Below are positions 18,060 through 27,709 of a stretch of 64,000 nt of DNA, piece by piece (within the stretch, counting starts at the first letter, position 1; the number at the start of each line of letters is the position of its first letter). The translations under genes were made by a program, and so were the position numbers. The notes beneath the pieces are model-generated. The model had not been told where the DNA came from. It saw only the letters and a program-made list of their open reading frames with translations, and made no database searches. The DNA is taken from positions 930,001-994,000 of the forward strand of contig CBDICG010000001.1 in the NCBI GenBank assembly GCA_965277275.1, given 5' to 3'. Source of the stretch: HLUCCA09 sp965277275 (GTDB taxonomy: Bacteria > Pseudomonadota > Alphaproteobacteria > Rhodobacterales > Rhodobacteraceae).

Positions 18060-19334
18060 ATGAACCGCATCACCACCCAATCCGAATGGATCGACCGCGC
18101 CCGTGCCGTCCTGCCCGCCGCGGGTTTCGGCAATTTCGACCCCGGCGTCGTGATCGCGCGCGGCGAAGGCTCCCGCGTGTGGGACGAGGACGGCAACGAA
18201 TATGTCGACTACCTGATCGGCTCCGGCCCGATGCTGCTCGGCCACGGCCATCCGGAGGTGATGGAGGCGGTGCTGGAGCAACTGCCGCGCGGCATGACCT
18301 TCTTTGCCAACAACGCCAAGGGCATCGAGCTCGCCGAAGCGATCTGCGAGGCGGTGCCATGTTGCGAGCAGGTCCGCTTCGTAGCCTCCGGCGGCGAGGC
18401 GGACATGTACGCCATGCGCCTCGCGCGCGCCTATACGGGCCGCGACAAGATCCTGAAATTCGAGGGCGGCTACCACGGGATGAGTGCCGAGGCGCAGATG
18501 AGCCTCGCGCCCGAGCGCCGGGTGAACTTCCCGCAAGCCGTGCCCGACAGCGCCGGCATCCCGCAAGCCGTCGCCGATCAGATGGTCATCGCGCCGTTCA
18601 ACGATCTTGAAGCGGTCGCCTCGCTTCTGGGTGCCCATGACGACATTGCCGCGATCATCGTCGAGCCCCTGCAGCGGATCATTCCGGCCCAGCCGGGCTA
18701 CCTTTCCGGGCTGCGGGAGCTCTGCACCAGGCACGATGTGCTCCTGATTTTCGACGAGATCGTTACCGGCTTCCGCCTCGCCTATGGCGGCGCGCAGGAG
18801 CGCTATGGCGTGATTCCCGACATCTGCACGCTGGGCAAGATCATCGGCGGGGGCTTCCCGCTTGCGGCCCTCGGCGCCTCGGCGGAGATCATGGCGCACT
18901 TTGACAAGGGCATCGTCGGCGGGGATGGTTGGCTGATGCAGCTTGGCACCTTGTCGGGCAACCCCGTCGCGGCGGCGGCCGGCCTGAAGACGATGGAGAT
19001 CCTGCGGCGCGAGGGCCAATACGACCGGTTGCGCGCGCTCGGAAGCGCCCTCCAGCAGATGCAACGCGAGGCGCTGAGTGCAGCGGGCATCCCGCACCAG
19101 GTGTGTGGCGACGCAACCCTGTTCGATCTCTACTTCACGGACGCGCCCTGCACCGATTACCGCAACGCACGACACCGCGATCCGGCGCACAACCGAACCT
19201 ACAATCGGGCACTGCGCGCCCACGGGGTGTTCAAGGCGCCCGGCAAACTCTACCCGAGCCTCGCCCTGACGGAGGATGATCTCGCGCTCACCCGTACCGC
19301 TGTCGGCCACGCGGCGGCCGCCCTTTCGGAATAG
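18060..19334 (+). CDS. Class III aminotransferase, glutamate-1-semialdehyde-aminomutase-like
   Basis: A 424-residue PLP enzyme. Markers are DEDGNEYVDYLIGSGPMLLGH at the N-terminus, RFVASGGEADMYAMRLARAYTGR, LLIFDEIVTGFR for the pyridine-ring contact and TLGKIIGGGFPLAALG with the Schiff-base Lys. These match the GSA-aminomutase branch, but it is not HemL itself: context and N-terminus differ, and it lies in a catabolic operon. It starts four bases after the epimerase gene. It probably transaminates or isomerises an amino group late in the betaine pathway. The exact substrate is unknown. Confidence 0.8.
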   Translation: MNRITTQSEWIDRARAVLPAAGFGNFDPGVVIARGEGSRVWDEDGNEYVDYLIGSGPMLLGHGHPEVMEAVLEQLPRGMTFFANNAKGIELAEAICEAVPCCEQVRFVASGGEADMYAMRLARAYTGRDKILKFEGGYHGMSAEAQMSLAPERRVNFPQAVPDSAGIPQAVADQMVIAPFNDLEAVASLLGAHDDIAAIIVEPLQRIIPAQPGYLSGLRELCTRHDVLLIFDEIVTGFRLAYGGAQERYGVIPDICTLGKIIGGGFPLAALGASAEIMAHFDKGIVGGDGWLMQLGTLSGNPVAAAAGLKTMEILRREGQYDRLRALGSALQQMQREALSAAGIPHQVCGDATLFDLYFTDAPCTDYRNARHRDPAHNRTYNRALRAHGVFKAPGKLYPSLALTEDDLALTRTAVGHAAAALSE

Positions 19335-19498
19335 CCCGACGCACCCGGCGCGGCGCCCGGCGGCGGATCGGGCGACGGGGGGGGAGGCAACGACCGCTCC
19401 GGGACGGCGGGCAACGAAAGCCGCGGGCCGAGCCCATCGAGCGACCGTGGCGTTTCCAGCGAACTCGGCGGGGACACCGGGACCTCGGGCCCGGACGG
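19335..19498. other. Low-complexity G-rich stretch, no gene recognised
   Basis: After the aminotransferase stop the sequence is rich in GGC and GGG runs. It reads through without stops in one frame as a Gly/Ser/Asp/Pro-rich string, ending near 19505. There is no start signal, family motif or hairpin with a T-run. It may be the degraded edge of the broken gene that follows. Confidence 0.3.
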
Positions 19499-21569
19499 AT
19501 GGAACTGATGCAGGCTCCGGGGGTAAACGGATCGGCGCAGGGCGCCCCAAAAAGGCGGACGCCGCGCCCTGCGCATAGCCCTGCCCGCCCTGTTCCTGTC
19601 GACACAGCTTGCCATCGGGTCGGTGGCGGGCGCGATGGCAGAGGAACACCCCGAGCGGCACATCGCCCTGATCATCGGCAATGGCGACTACGACACCCTC
19701 GCGGACCTGCCGAACGCGCCCAATGACGCCCAGCTCGTCGATACATTTTTCCGGTCGGTGGGGTACGAAACCGACCTGCTGGACAACGCGGATTTCGAGG
19801 ATCTCGCGGACGCCCTGAGCGCTGTTGCCGCGCACCGACGAGGATAGGACGGTCATTTTCTACTTTGCGGGACACGGTCTGCAGGCCCGGGCCAGGAATT
19901 TCCTGCTGCCGACGGGTTCGAGGATCGACGGATTGCATGACCTGCCCTTCGCCGCGATGTCGCTCGGTCACGTCATGTCGATCCTGTCGACGCGGGCACG
20001 GTAGGCCGTCTTCATCCTCGACAGCTGCCGGGACAACCCGTTCCTCGATTCCATGGTGGTGACCGGGCTCACGTCGGAGCCGCTTCCTGTCGGGGCCGGG
20101 TTCTTCTTTCAACGCTGCCCGATCGACACGTTCGTGGCGTTCTCGACCTCACCGGGCGAGATGGCCGCCGACGGTCGGGCCGGTGAGAACAGCCCGTTCA
20201 CCTCGTCGTTTGTCGCCAATGCCCGTGCCAATCCGGGCGCGGAGCTCAACGCACTCATGGCCCGCACCCGGCGGGATGTGCACGAGGCGACAGCGGGGCG
20301 GCAGCTGCCCTGGGAGTCGTCTTCCCTGACGGAGATCCTTGCGCTCGAGGACGGATGCGCGCACGGCCTCGTCTTGCTGCCGGATCTGGATCTGGTCGAT
20401 GCCCCGACGGGCACGCCCGCATCTGTCGGCGGTGCGCAAAGCCGCGGTGACATCGTCGTAAAGACCCGCTTTGAACGCGAGATCCCGCTGGGCGCGCGCA
20501 TGGCCGAGCATGTGGGCGACCAGCCGTCCGTGATGCTGACCGAGCCGACGGGCGGGACCGTCTCGATCGTGGAAGGCGGTCGCGTGCGGGTCCTGCGCGC
20601 CGGAGACGCGATCTCACCGGGCACGTTGAGGAGCCTCGTTTTCCAGCCGGAGGTCCCGCGCGTCTCCTCTGTCGGGCTCGAGAGCGCCGCGCGTGCCGAG
20701 CCTGACGGCATGATCCAGCAAGCCGCCCCCGATGACGCCATCGCGCTTCTGGAGGTCGGGGTGCGGCTTGGGGATCCGATGGCGGCCTACACCCTTGGCC
20801 GCGACCTGTTGCGCTATGGCGAGACGGAGCGCGCGCGCAGCCGGGGGCACGCCCTGCTCAGCCGCGCCCATGCCGCGGGCCATATCTAGGCGATCAACGA
20901 GCTCGGCCGGTACTTCCTGCAGGACGGCGGCACGCATTAAGACCCGGGTCGCGCCCTGCGCTATTTCGAGGCCACGGCGGAGCGCGGCAACATCAACGGG
21001 CAGAACTCGCTCGGCATCATCTTTCGCCGAGGTCTGGGCGGCCTCGCTCCGGACCCTGTCCGCGCCGCCGCCGCGTTTCGGGATGCCGCGGAAGGGGGCC
21101 ACCCGGCGGCGCCCAACGTGCTCGCGATCATGTACGAAGACGGAGACGGCGTGCCCCGGAGCCCCGTGCAAGCGCTCGCATGGTACGATGCCGGGCTCGA
21201 CCGGAGCGACCCCTGGGCCGGCACCAACGGTACCGCGCTGATCCTGAACGAGGCACCAGCGGGATAGACGCGGCGAAGCGGGCGGGCCGGTCAGCGGCGC
21301 TCGGAACGAGCGAGGCCGCGCTGCGGGCGCGCGAGATGCTGGCCGACATCACAGACCGCGAGCTGCTTGGCGGCGCTCAGGCGCTGCTGGTCGAGCTTGG
21401 CGCGGACATTGCCGTCGACGGTGCGATTGGTCCTGCGTCGACCGCCGCCCTGCGGGAGATCCTCGGCGCCGACGCCGCAGCCGCGATGGGCACCGCGCCG
21501 ATTGACATCCTCATCGGCACGGCAGCGGCCCATCGGAAGGCCTTCGGCTTCCGCGTCGACCTGCTCTAG
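19499..21569 (+). pseudogene. Broken caspase-like (C14) protein with Sel1-like repeats and a C-terminal peptidoglycan-binding-like segment
   Basis: Fragments in two frames add up to one caspase-family protein. A hydrophobic signal-like stretch (IALPALFLSTQLAIGS) leads into HIALIIGNGDYDTL, the usual start of bacterial caspase-like domains. A frameshift near 19845 moves to the frame with the catalytic His (FYFAGHG) and Cys (FILDSCRDNPF). That frame is cut by TAG at 20002, TAG at 20887 and TAA at 20938, then ends at 21265. Between these lie Sel1-like repeats (GDPMAAYTLGRDLL, GHPAAPNVLAIMYEDGDGVP). A second frameshift leads to a tail (LGADIAVDGAIGPASTAALREIL) like a peptidoglycan-binding domain. 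The start is uncertain: ATG at 19499 would need a frameshift in an A-run near 19550. Five or more lesions mean it is almost surely inactive, unless the assembly is faulty. Confidence 0.75.
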
Positions 21570-21593
21570 CGCCCCGATAGAGAGCGCCGGGTA

Positions 21594-24122
21594 TCAGGCC
21601 GGCGCGTCGGCCTGCGCGCGCCGCGCCTCACCCTCGGGCGTTGCAGCGGTCACGCTGTCCTCCAGCCCCTTGGGGCGCTGCGACTTCGGGTCGTAGAGCG
21701 GCTTAAGGCTCGCCTCGGCCCCAACACGATGCCCCGCGATCTCGATCTCGTAGGTAGAGGCCAGCATCTCCTTGCCGGGCTCACCCGGGCGGGTGCAGGG
21801 CACGTAGCCGAGGCCGATCGCGCCCCCAAGAGCGTGGCCGTATCCGCCGGACGACAGATACCCCACGATCTTGCCGTCGCGCAGCAGCGGCTCGTTGTGG
21901 TGCAGGTGCAGCGAGGGATCGGTCAGGCGGAACTGCACCAGACGGCACCCCACCCCGGCCTCTTTCTTGCGCAGGAACGCCTCGCGGCCGATGAAGTCTG
22001 CCTTGCCCGGGGCATCCGGCTTGACGGCAAATCCAAGCCCCGCCTCCAGCACGTGATCCTCGTCGGTAATGTCGTGGCCGAAATGGCGGAACGCCTTCTC
22101 GAGTCGGCAGCTGTCCATCGCGTGCAGGCCGCAGAGCTTCAGCCCATGGGCTTCGCCTGCCTCAAGGATCGCCTCGAAAACGTGCGCTGCCTGATCGGCG
22201 GAGATGTAGATCTCCCACCCGAGCTCGCCGACATAGGTGACGCGGTGCGCGCGCGCGAGCCCCATACCGATCTCGATTTCCTTTGCAGCGCCAAAGGGGT
22301 GCGCCTCGTTACTAAAGTCGTTCGGAGAACACGCGGCGAGCACGTCGCGCGCCTTCGGCCCCATCAGGGGAAGCACGGCTTCGGCCGCCGTGACATCGGT
22401 GATCACCACGACGTCCGCGCCCATGTGGCGCCGGAGCCACGCCAGATCACGCTGCACGGTCGCCGCCGGAACCACTAGGAAATACGCCGTTTCGGACAGG
22501 CGCGTGACGGTCAGGTCGCATTCGATCCCGCCACGCCGGTTCAGCATCTGGGTGTAGACGATCCGCCCTGCCGGGACATCCATCTGCGCCCCGCACATCC
22601 GCTGCAGGAACGCGCAGGCATCCGGCCCCTCGACCCTGATCTTGCCGAAGGAGGACATGTCGAGCAGGCCGACGCCGTCGCGTATCGCCATGTGCTCGGC
22701 CCGCTGATTGGCAAACCAGTTCTGCCCGCCCCAATCGTAACAATAGGCCCGCTCCTGCCCGGCCTCGGCGAACCAGTTCGCCCGCTCCCATCCCGCCGCT
22801 TCGCCAAAGACGGCGCCCCGGGCCTTGAGATGTTCATGGAGTGGGGAACGCCGCACACCGCGCGCGGTCTCGGGCTGGCGGAAGGGATAATGGTCGGCAT
22901 AGAGCATGCCGAGCGTCTCGCTCACCCGTTCCCGCAGGTAGCGCCGGTTGCGCTGGAAGGGCTGCACGCGGCGAATATCCGCTTCCCACAGATCAAACGG
23001 GGGCTCGCCGTCGTTCATCCATTGTGCAAGCGCCATCCCCGCGCCTCCCGACGAGACGATCCCGATAGAATTGTACCCTGCGGCGACCCAGTAACCCGCA
23101 AGCTCCGGTGCTTCGCCAAGATAGTAGCGATCGTCCGGCGTGAAGCTCTCGGGGCCGTTGAAGAAGGTGTGGATGCCCGCCTCCGCCAGCATCGGCATAC
23201 GGTTGACGGCAGCCTCGAGAATTGGCTCGAAATGGTCGAAATCCTCGGGCAGCTGATCGAATGAAAAGTCCTCCGGGATACCGTCCATCCCCCAAGGCTT
23301 GGCGCGCGGCTCGAACGCGCCGAGCAGGATCTTGCCCGCATCTTCCTTATAATAGGCGCATTCGTCCGGCACCCGAAGAACGGGCAATTGTCCAAGCCCG
23401 TCAATGCCTTCCGTGACGATATAGAAGTGCTCACAGGCATGGAGCGGCAGGCTCACCCCCGACGACGCCGCAAAGTCGCGGGCCCACATACCGGCGCAGT
23501 TCACCACGAGATCGGCCGCGATATGGCCGCTCTCGCCGCCCATCTCCCAATCGACCCCTGTCACGCGGCCTTCCGCCTCGCGCACGGCCGTCACCTTCAC
23601 GCCCTCGACGATCCGGGCACCCCTGTCCCGTGCGCCGCGGGCCAGCGCCAGCGCGACGTTGCCCGGGTCGGCCTGGCCATCCTTCGGAAGCCAGACGCCA
23701 GCGGTGACATCATCGGTGTTCAGGTGCGGATAGCGCTCGGCGACCTCACTTGGCGACAGCTCTTCCACGTCCACCCCGAAGACGCGGGCCAGGCCCGCCT
23801 GGCGCAGGATCTCCTCCTTGCGATGCTCGGTCAGCGCGACAGTGATCGAACCCGTCTGGCGAAAGCCCGTCGCCAGCCCTGTCTCGGCCTCGAGCTCCGT
23901 GTAGAGATCTGCCGAATACTTCGCCAGACGCGTCATGTTCTGGCTCGGGCGCAGCTGGCCTATGAGCCCGGCGGCGTGCCATGTCGTGCCGCAGGTGAGC
24001 TGCTTGCGCTCCAGCAGTACGACGTCTGTCCAGCCAAGCTTGGTCAGGTGATAGGCGACGGAGCAACCGGAAACGCCGCCCCCCACGATGACGACACGAG
24101 CGCGCGAAGGAAGATCAGGCAT
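21594..24122 (-). CDS. DMGDH-like FAD and folate demethylase (GcvT family), copy 3
   Basis: An 842-residue enzyme with DAO FAD domain (VVIVGGGVSGCSVAYHL), the motif CGTTWHAAGLIGQLR with presumed flavin-linking His49, and a C-terminal GcvT half (GELGWEIYI, RLEKAFRHFGHD). The HAAGLIGQLR form is closer to classical dimethylglycine/sarcosine dehydrogenases than copies 1 and 2. The start is uncertain: ATG at 24122 (used here) or ATG at 24137, both lacking a strong ribosome-binding site. It stands alone, converging on the broken caspase gene and divergent from a chemoreceptor. An inverted repeat ATTGTCCG/CGGACAAT (24173-24244) lies upstream. Confidence 0.87.
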   Translation of the reverse strand: MPDLPSRARVVIVGGGVSGCSVAYHLTKLGWTDVVLLERKQLTCGTTWHAAGLIGQLRPSQNMTRLAKYSADLYTELEAETGLATGFRQTGSITVALTEHRKEEILRQAGLARVFGVDVEELSPSEVAERYPHLNTDDVTAGVWLPKDGQADPGNVALALARGARDRGARIVEGVKVTAVREAEGRVTGVDWEMGGESGHIAADLVVNCAGMWARDFAASSGVSLPLHACEHFYIVTEGIDGLGQLPVLRVPDECAYYKEDAGKILLGAFEPRAKPWGMDGIPEDFSFDQLPEDFDHFEPILEAAVNRMPMLAEAGIHTFFNGPESFTPDDRYYLGEAPELAGYWVAAGYNSIGIVSSGGAGMALAQWMNDGEPPFDLWEADIRRVQPFQRNRRYLRERVSETLGMLYADHYPFRQPETARGVRRSPLHEHLKARGAVFGEAAGWERANWFAEAGQERAYCYDWGGQNWFANQRAEHMAIRDGVGLLDMSSFGKIRVEGPDACAFLQRMCGAQMDVPAGRIVYTQMLNRRGGIECDLTVTRLSETAYFLVVPAATVQRDLAWLRRHMGADVVVITDVTAAEAVLPLMGPKARDVLAACSPNDFSNEAHPFGAAKEIEIGMGLARAHRVTYVGELGWEIYISADQAAHVFEAILEAGEAHGLKLCGLHAMDSCRLEKAFRHFGHDITDEDHVLEAGLGFAVKPDAPGKADFIGREAFLRKKEAGVGCRLVQFRLTDPSLHLHHNEPLLRDGKIVGYLSSGGYGHALGGAIGLGYVPCTRPGEPGKEMLASTYEIEIAGHRVGAEASLKPLYDPKSQRPKGLEDSVTAATPEGEARRAQADAPA

Positions 24123-24449
24123 CTGGGCAATATCCATCAGGGGGAGAGGGGTCTCGCGATGACCATATGAATATTGTCCGGCCTGTCCAGAGGCCCGGCC
24201 TGATCGCACTCCGTTGGAGTCGCACGGCCTGCGAAGCGGACAATTCGACCCGCATTTCGAGCACTCAGGCGGAAGCGCCGGACGCCGGCCGCGGGGCGAT
24301 ACCGGCCCCGGGTCAAGAGGTTACGGGCAGAGCGCCCGCCAGGAGAGGCGTCCGCAGCCGTGCCCGCTCCGCCCGGCTTCGGCGTGCTACGTAAACCGAT
24401 CCTCAATGAAATTGCGGGAGATACGTCGCATCGTCGATGGAGAGACCGG

Positions 24450-27299
24450 ATGCGACTTCGGACCCAGATTGCCGCCCTTTGTCTGTTGCCCCTCACGGGA
24501 TTGGTGGCCCTGACAGTGCTCGAATTCCGCGCCGCGATCACACGGATGGACAGCGCGCGAGGGGTGATCGAGACTGTCGAGCTTGCGATTCCGCTCGGCA
24601 ACCTCGTGAACGAGCTGCAGATCGAGCGCGGCATGTCCGCCGGATATCTGGCGTCTGAGGGGACAAGCTTCGTCGCCGAGCTCGTGAACCAGCGACGCTC
24701 TGTCGACAGCGCGATGGGCGATCTGGAGCCGTTCCTGCGGGCCGCGACCGAAGAGCGCGCGGCGGCAATCGGCGATGTGCTGGCCACGGCAAAAGCGGCG
24801 GTCGCAATGCGCAACGACATTTCCCGCTTGTCGGTATCAGTGCCCGAGATGGCCACCAGCTACACGTCGGCCGTGCGCACAACGCTTGAATTGCAGCGCG
24901 CGGCGCTCTCGCGGTTTCGATTGCGCGGTACGGAAAAGGCCGGCGCCGGATGGATTGCTCTTGCGGAGGCAAAGGAGGCCGCAGGGCTCGAGCGCGCGAT
25001 GGGGGCAACGGGGCTTGGCGCGGGGAGCTTTGACCCCCCGATCATGCAGAATTTCCTGCGCCTCGGCGCCATCCAGAACAGCCAGCTGTCGGACGTGGAA
25101 CTCTATGTCGGAGACACCCTCGGCGGGGTGGAGTTCATGGCCCTGCCAGAGTTCCAGGAAGTGGCCGAGGTCCGATCCGAGATCACGGCCTCGGGCGGGC
25201 GCGCGGACGCGGTCTCGAAGTCGGCGCCGGAATGGTTCGCGATCTCAACCGAATGGATCGAGCGCTTGCGCACCTTCGAACTGGAGCTTGGCACATCCCT
25301 CAGCGCCGTTGCGCTTGCTCAAGGCAAGAGCGCAGAGAGGATGGCCTATTCGCTTGGCGCCATGTCCGTGGTCGTACTTCTTGGTGGCCTCGGCGGCTAT
25401 GCCGTGATCGACCGCTCCATCGCGCGCCGCACCGGGGGCCTGATTTCCGCCATGCAGAGCGCCGCGATGAAGGATTTCGAAGCCGAGGTGCCCTGCATGA
25501 GCGACAAGTCCGAGCTGGGAGACCTCGCGCGCGCCCTCGATGACATGCGCACGGAACTCTACGCCGCGGACATGACGCTCCAGGACGCCTATTCCAAGAG
25601 CTTTGCCTTCGGAGACAGTGATGCCGCCATGATCATCCTGTCGCCGGAGCAACGGGTGATCGCCTCCAACCGGGCCGCCGAGCGCTTGCTCGAGATACAC
25701 GCAGAGGACTTCCAGTCAGTTCTGTCGGGATGGGATGGCCAGGGCATCTACGGCTTGTCCATGGCGGACCTCCTCGCACTGCTTGGCACGCTTGGACAGG
25801 ACCTGTCCGCGCGCGACCGTCTCCCGATCCGGACGGATATTCAGGTCGGCGATCTGAAGCTCGAGATCAACGTGTCCTCGGTGCAGGCGGAAGACGGATC
25901 CTACGCGGGCAACGTCGTCCAGCTTCGCAACGTAACGCAAGAGCGGCTTCACGCCGGCATGATCGCCGCGATCGAACGGGATCAGTGCATCGCCGCGCTC
26001 GCGCTCGACGGAACGATCCTGCGCATGAATGATGCGCTCGGAGCATCCCTTCGCGCGGATGCATCCGCTCTGAATGGCGCGGCGTTCCGGGATTTCCTCG
26101 ATCCCGAAGACCCTCAAAGCGCTCGGATCGAGCAGATGTGGCAGAGCATCGCCGCCGGCAAGGGTGAGGCGTTGAAGCTCAAACTCAGATCAACGTCCGG
26201 CGACGTTGTGTGGCTGCGCGCTTCGATCAACCCGGTTCTGGATGGGGACGGCCGCGCCTTCCAGATCTCCCTCATCGGTGAGGATATCACCTTCGGAATG
26301 GAGCGCTACCGAAAGGAAACCGCCGCCAAACAGAAAGCCGAGGAAAATCGGGATCTTATCGTCACATGCCTCGCGCAAGGCCTGGCAAAAGTCTCGAGTG
26401 GCGATCTGACCTACCGCATCGAAGTCCCGTTTGAGGGCGAGTTCGACGACCTTCGGCTCAACTTCAACGGAACAGTCGAACACCTCTCCGGGGTTTTGTC
26501 AGGCGTGCACGCGAGCGCGGATGCGTTGCAGGTCAGCTCATCAGAGCTGAGCGCCGCCTCCGCCAATCTGGCCAAGCGTACCGAAGCGCAGGCCGCAACG
26601 CTGACGGAGTCGGCTGCAGCACTCGAGGAAGTGACGTCTTCCATAGCGACCACCGCCGAGGATTCGGCACAGGCCGACACGGTCGTCTCGCAGGCCAAGA
26701 ATGCAGCGGAGAACGGCGGAAAGACGGTGTCGAGCGCGATCGCCGCGATGGATCACATCGCGGAATCCTCGAGCGAAATCGCCAAGATCATCAGCGTGAT
26801 CGACGATATCTCGTTTCAGACAAACCTGCTGGCCCTCAATGCCGGCGTCGAAGCCGCGCGCGCGGGAGAGGCAGGGCGCGGCTTTGCGGTTGTCGCGTCC
26901 GAGGTGCGTGCCCTGGCGCAACGGGCCGCCGAGGCCGCGAGCGAAATCAATGGACTCATCACGACGAGCAGCCAGCACGTCGAGGAAGGGGTGGCCCTTG
27001 TCGGACAAGCCGGGGACGCACTCAAGACGATTGCAGACACAGTGGTCACCGCGAGCGCGCGCGTGACGGACATTCGACGAGCCACAAGCGAACAGGCGAC
27101 AGCCGTTTCGGAGATTTCGATGTCCGTCCACTCGATGGACCAGACCACGCAGCAGAATGCCGCGATGGGCGAAGAGGCACGTGCGATGAGCCAGTCCCTC
27201 AGGCAAGACGCCAATGAACTGATGAAAGCCGTTTCCGTCTTCCGGACCGGCGCGCAGGAGCCGGATCACACATCGGAGCGCGCGCAGTCCGTGGCCTGA
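24450..27299 (+). CDS. Methyl-accepting chemotaxis protein with NIT sensor, two PAS-like domains and two HAMP regions
   Basis: A 949-residue chemoreceptor. A first membrane helix (about 6-25) is followed by a periplasmic NIT-like domain (LVNELQIERGMSAGYLAS at about 55-75), a second helix at about 300-322 and HAMP. Two PAS-like segments (about 390-500 and 510-620) and a second HAMP-like linker come next, then the signalling domain from about 700. The hairpin tip IDDISFQTNLLALNAGVEAARAGE AGRGFAVVASEVRALAQRAA-type core lies at about 780-830. NIT domains are proposed to sense nitrate or nitrite, and PAS domains redox or small ligands. The ATG at 24450 is chosen because GGAGAG lies six bases upstream. 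No che genes are adjacent, so it works with chemotaxis proteins encoded elsewhere. Confidence 0.9.
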   Translation: MRLRTQIAALCLLPLTGLVALTVLEFRAAITRMDSARGVIETVELAIPLGNLVNELQIERGMSAGYLASEGTSFVAELVNQRRSVDSAMGDLEPFLRAATEERAAAIGDVLATAKAAVAMRNDISRLSVSVPEMATSYTSAVRTTLELQRAALSRFRLRGTEKAGAGWIALAEAKEAAGLERAMGATGLGAGSFDPPIMQNFLRLGAIQNSQLSDVELYVGDTLGGVEFMALPEFQEVAEVRSEITASGGRADAVSKSAPEWFAISTEWIERLRTFELELGTSLSAVALAQGKSAERMAYSLGAMSVVVLLGGLGGYAVIDRSIARRTGGLISAMQSAAMKDFEAEVPCMSDKSELGDLARALDDMRTELYAADMTLQDAYSKSFAFGDSDAAMIILSPEQRVIASNRAAERLLEIHAEDFQSVLSGWDGQGIYGLSMADLLALLGTLGQDLSARDRLPIRTDIQVGDLKLEINVSSVQAEDGSYAGNVVQLRNVTQERLHAGMIAAIERDQCIAALALDGTILRMNDALGASLRADASALNGAAFRDFLDPEDPQSARIEQMWQSIAAGKGEALKLKLRSTSGDVVWLRASINPVLDGDGRAFQISLIGEDITFGMERYRKETAAKQKAEENRDLIVTCLAQGLAKVSSGDLTYRIEVPFEGEFDDLRLNFNGTVEHLSGVLSGVHASADALQVSSSELSAASANLAKRTEAQAATLTESAAALEEVTSSIATTAEDSAQADTVVSQAKNAAENGGKTVSSAIAAMDHIAESSSEIAKIISVIDDISFQTNLLALNAGVEAARAGEAGRGFAVVASEVRALAQRAAEAASEINGLITTSSQHVEEGVALVGQAGDALKTIADTVVTASARVTDIRRATSEQATAVSEISMSVHSMDQTTQQNAAMGEEARAMSQSLRQDANELMKAVSVFRTGAQEPDHTSERAQSVA

Positions 27300-27709
27300 C
27301 CCCCCAAGGTCTGGACGTCTAGAGATCGCAAGAGCACGCGCGCGCCCCCGCCTGATCGTCCCTTTCGCGGGAACACCACCGTGCGAGCCGCCACGCGGCA
27401 TGCCTTGTCACGCCACGGTGCAGGATCTGCGTCACTTCAACCGCTGGCAAGCCCAGGGCAGATACGGCGGTGCAAGTGGCTTTGAGCCACCATCGCGGCC
27501 CGGGACCCGTGCAAACAACACCACAAGGCCCGATGCATCGCGCGAGGCGGCACGCGCGCGCATAGTCCGTTCGAGCAATCGGTCCGACCCCGCCGATCTC
27601 CAACGGATGACCCACCCGTCCAAAGAGCGTGTCTGGGACATAGCCGGGCTTTGCTCTAAGACATCGGCAGCTGCCCGCACGCGGGCACCACCAAGGGGAG
27701 CCGCAGGCC
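27300..27709. other. Intergenic region upstream of pxpA
   Basis: This 410-bp gap holds open frames on both strands that show no motif or ribosome-binding site. I see no tRNA fold, repeat or clear terminator. It presumably carries the promoter of the pxpA gene. Confidence 0.5.

Noticed and set aside
19276..19578. Frame ending the aminotransferase region with a GAGRPKK word
   Set aside because: Low complexity, overlaps the aminotransferase, and no ribosome-binding site.
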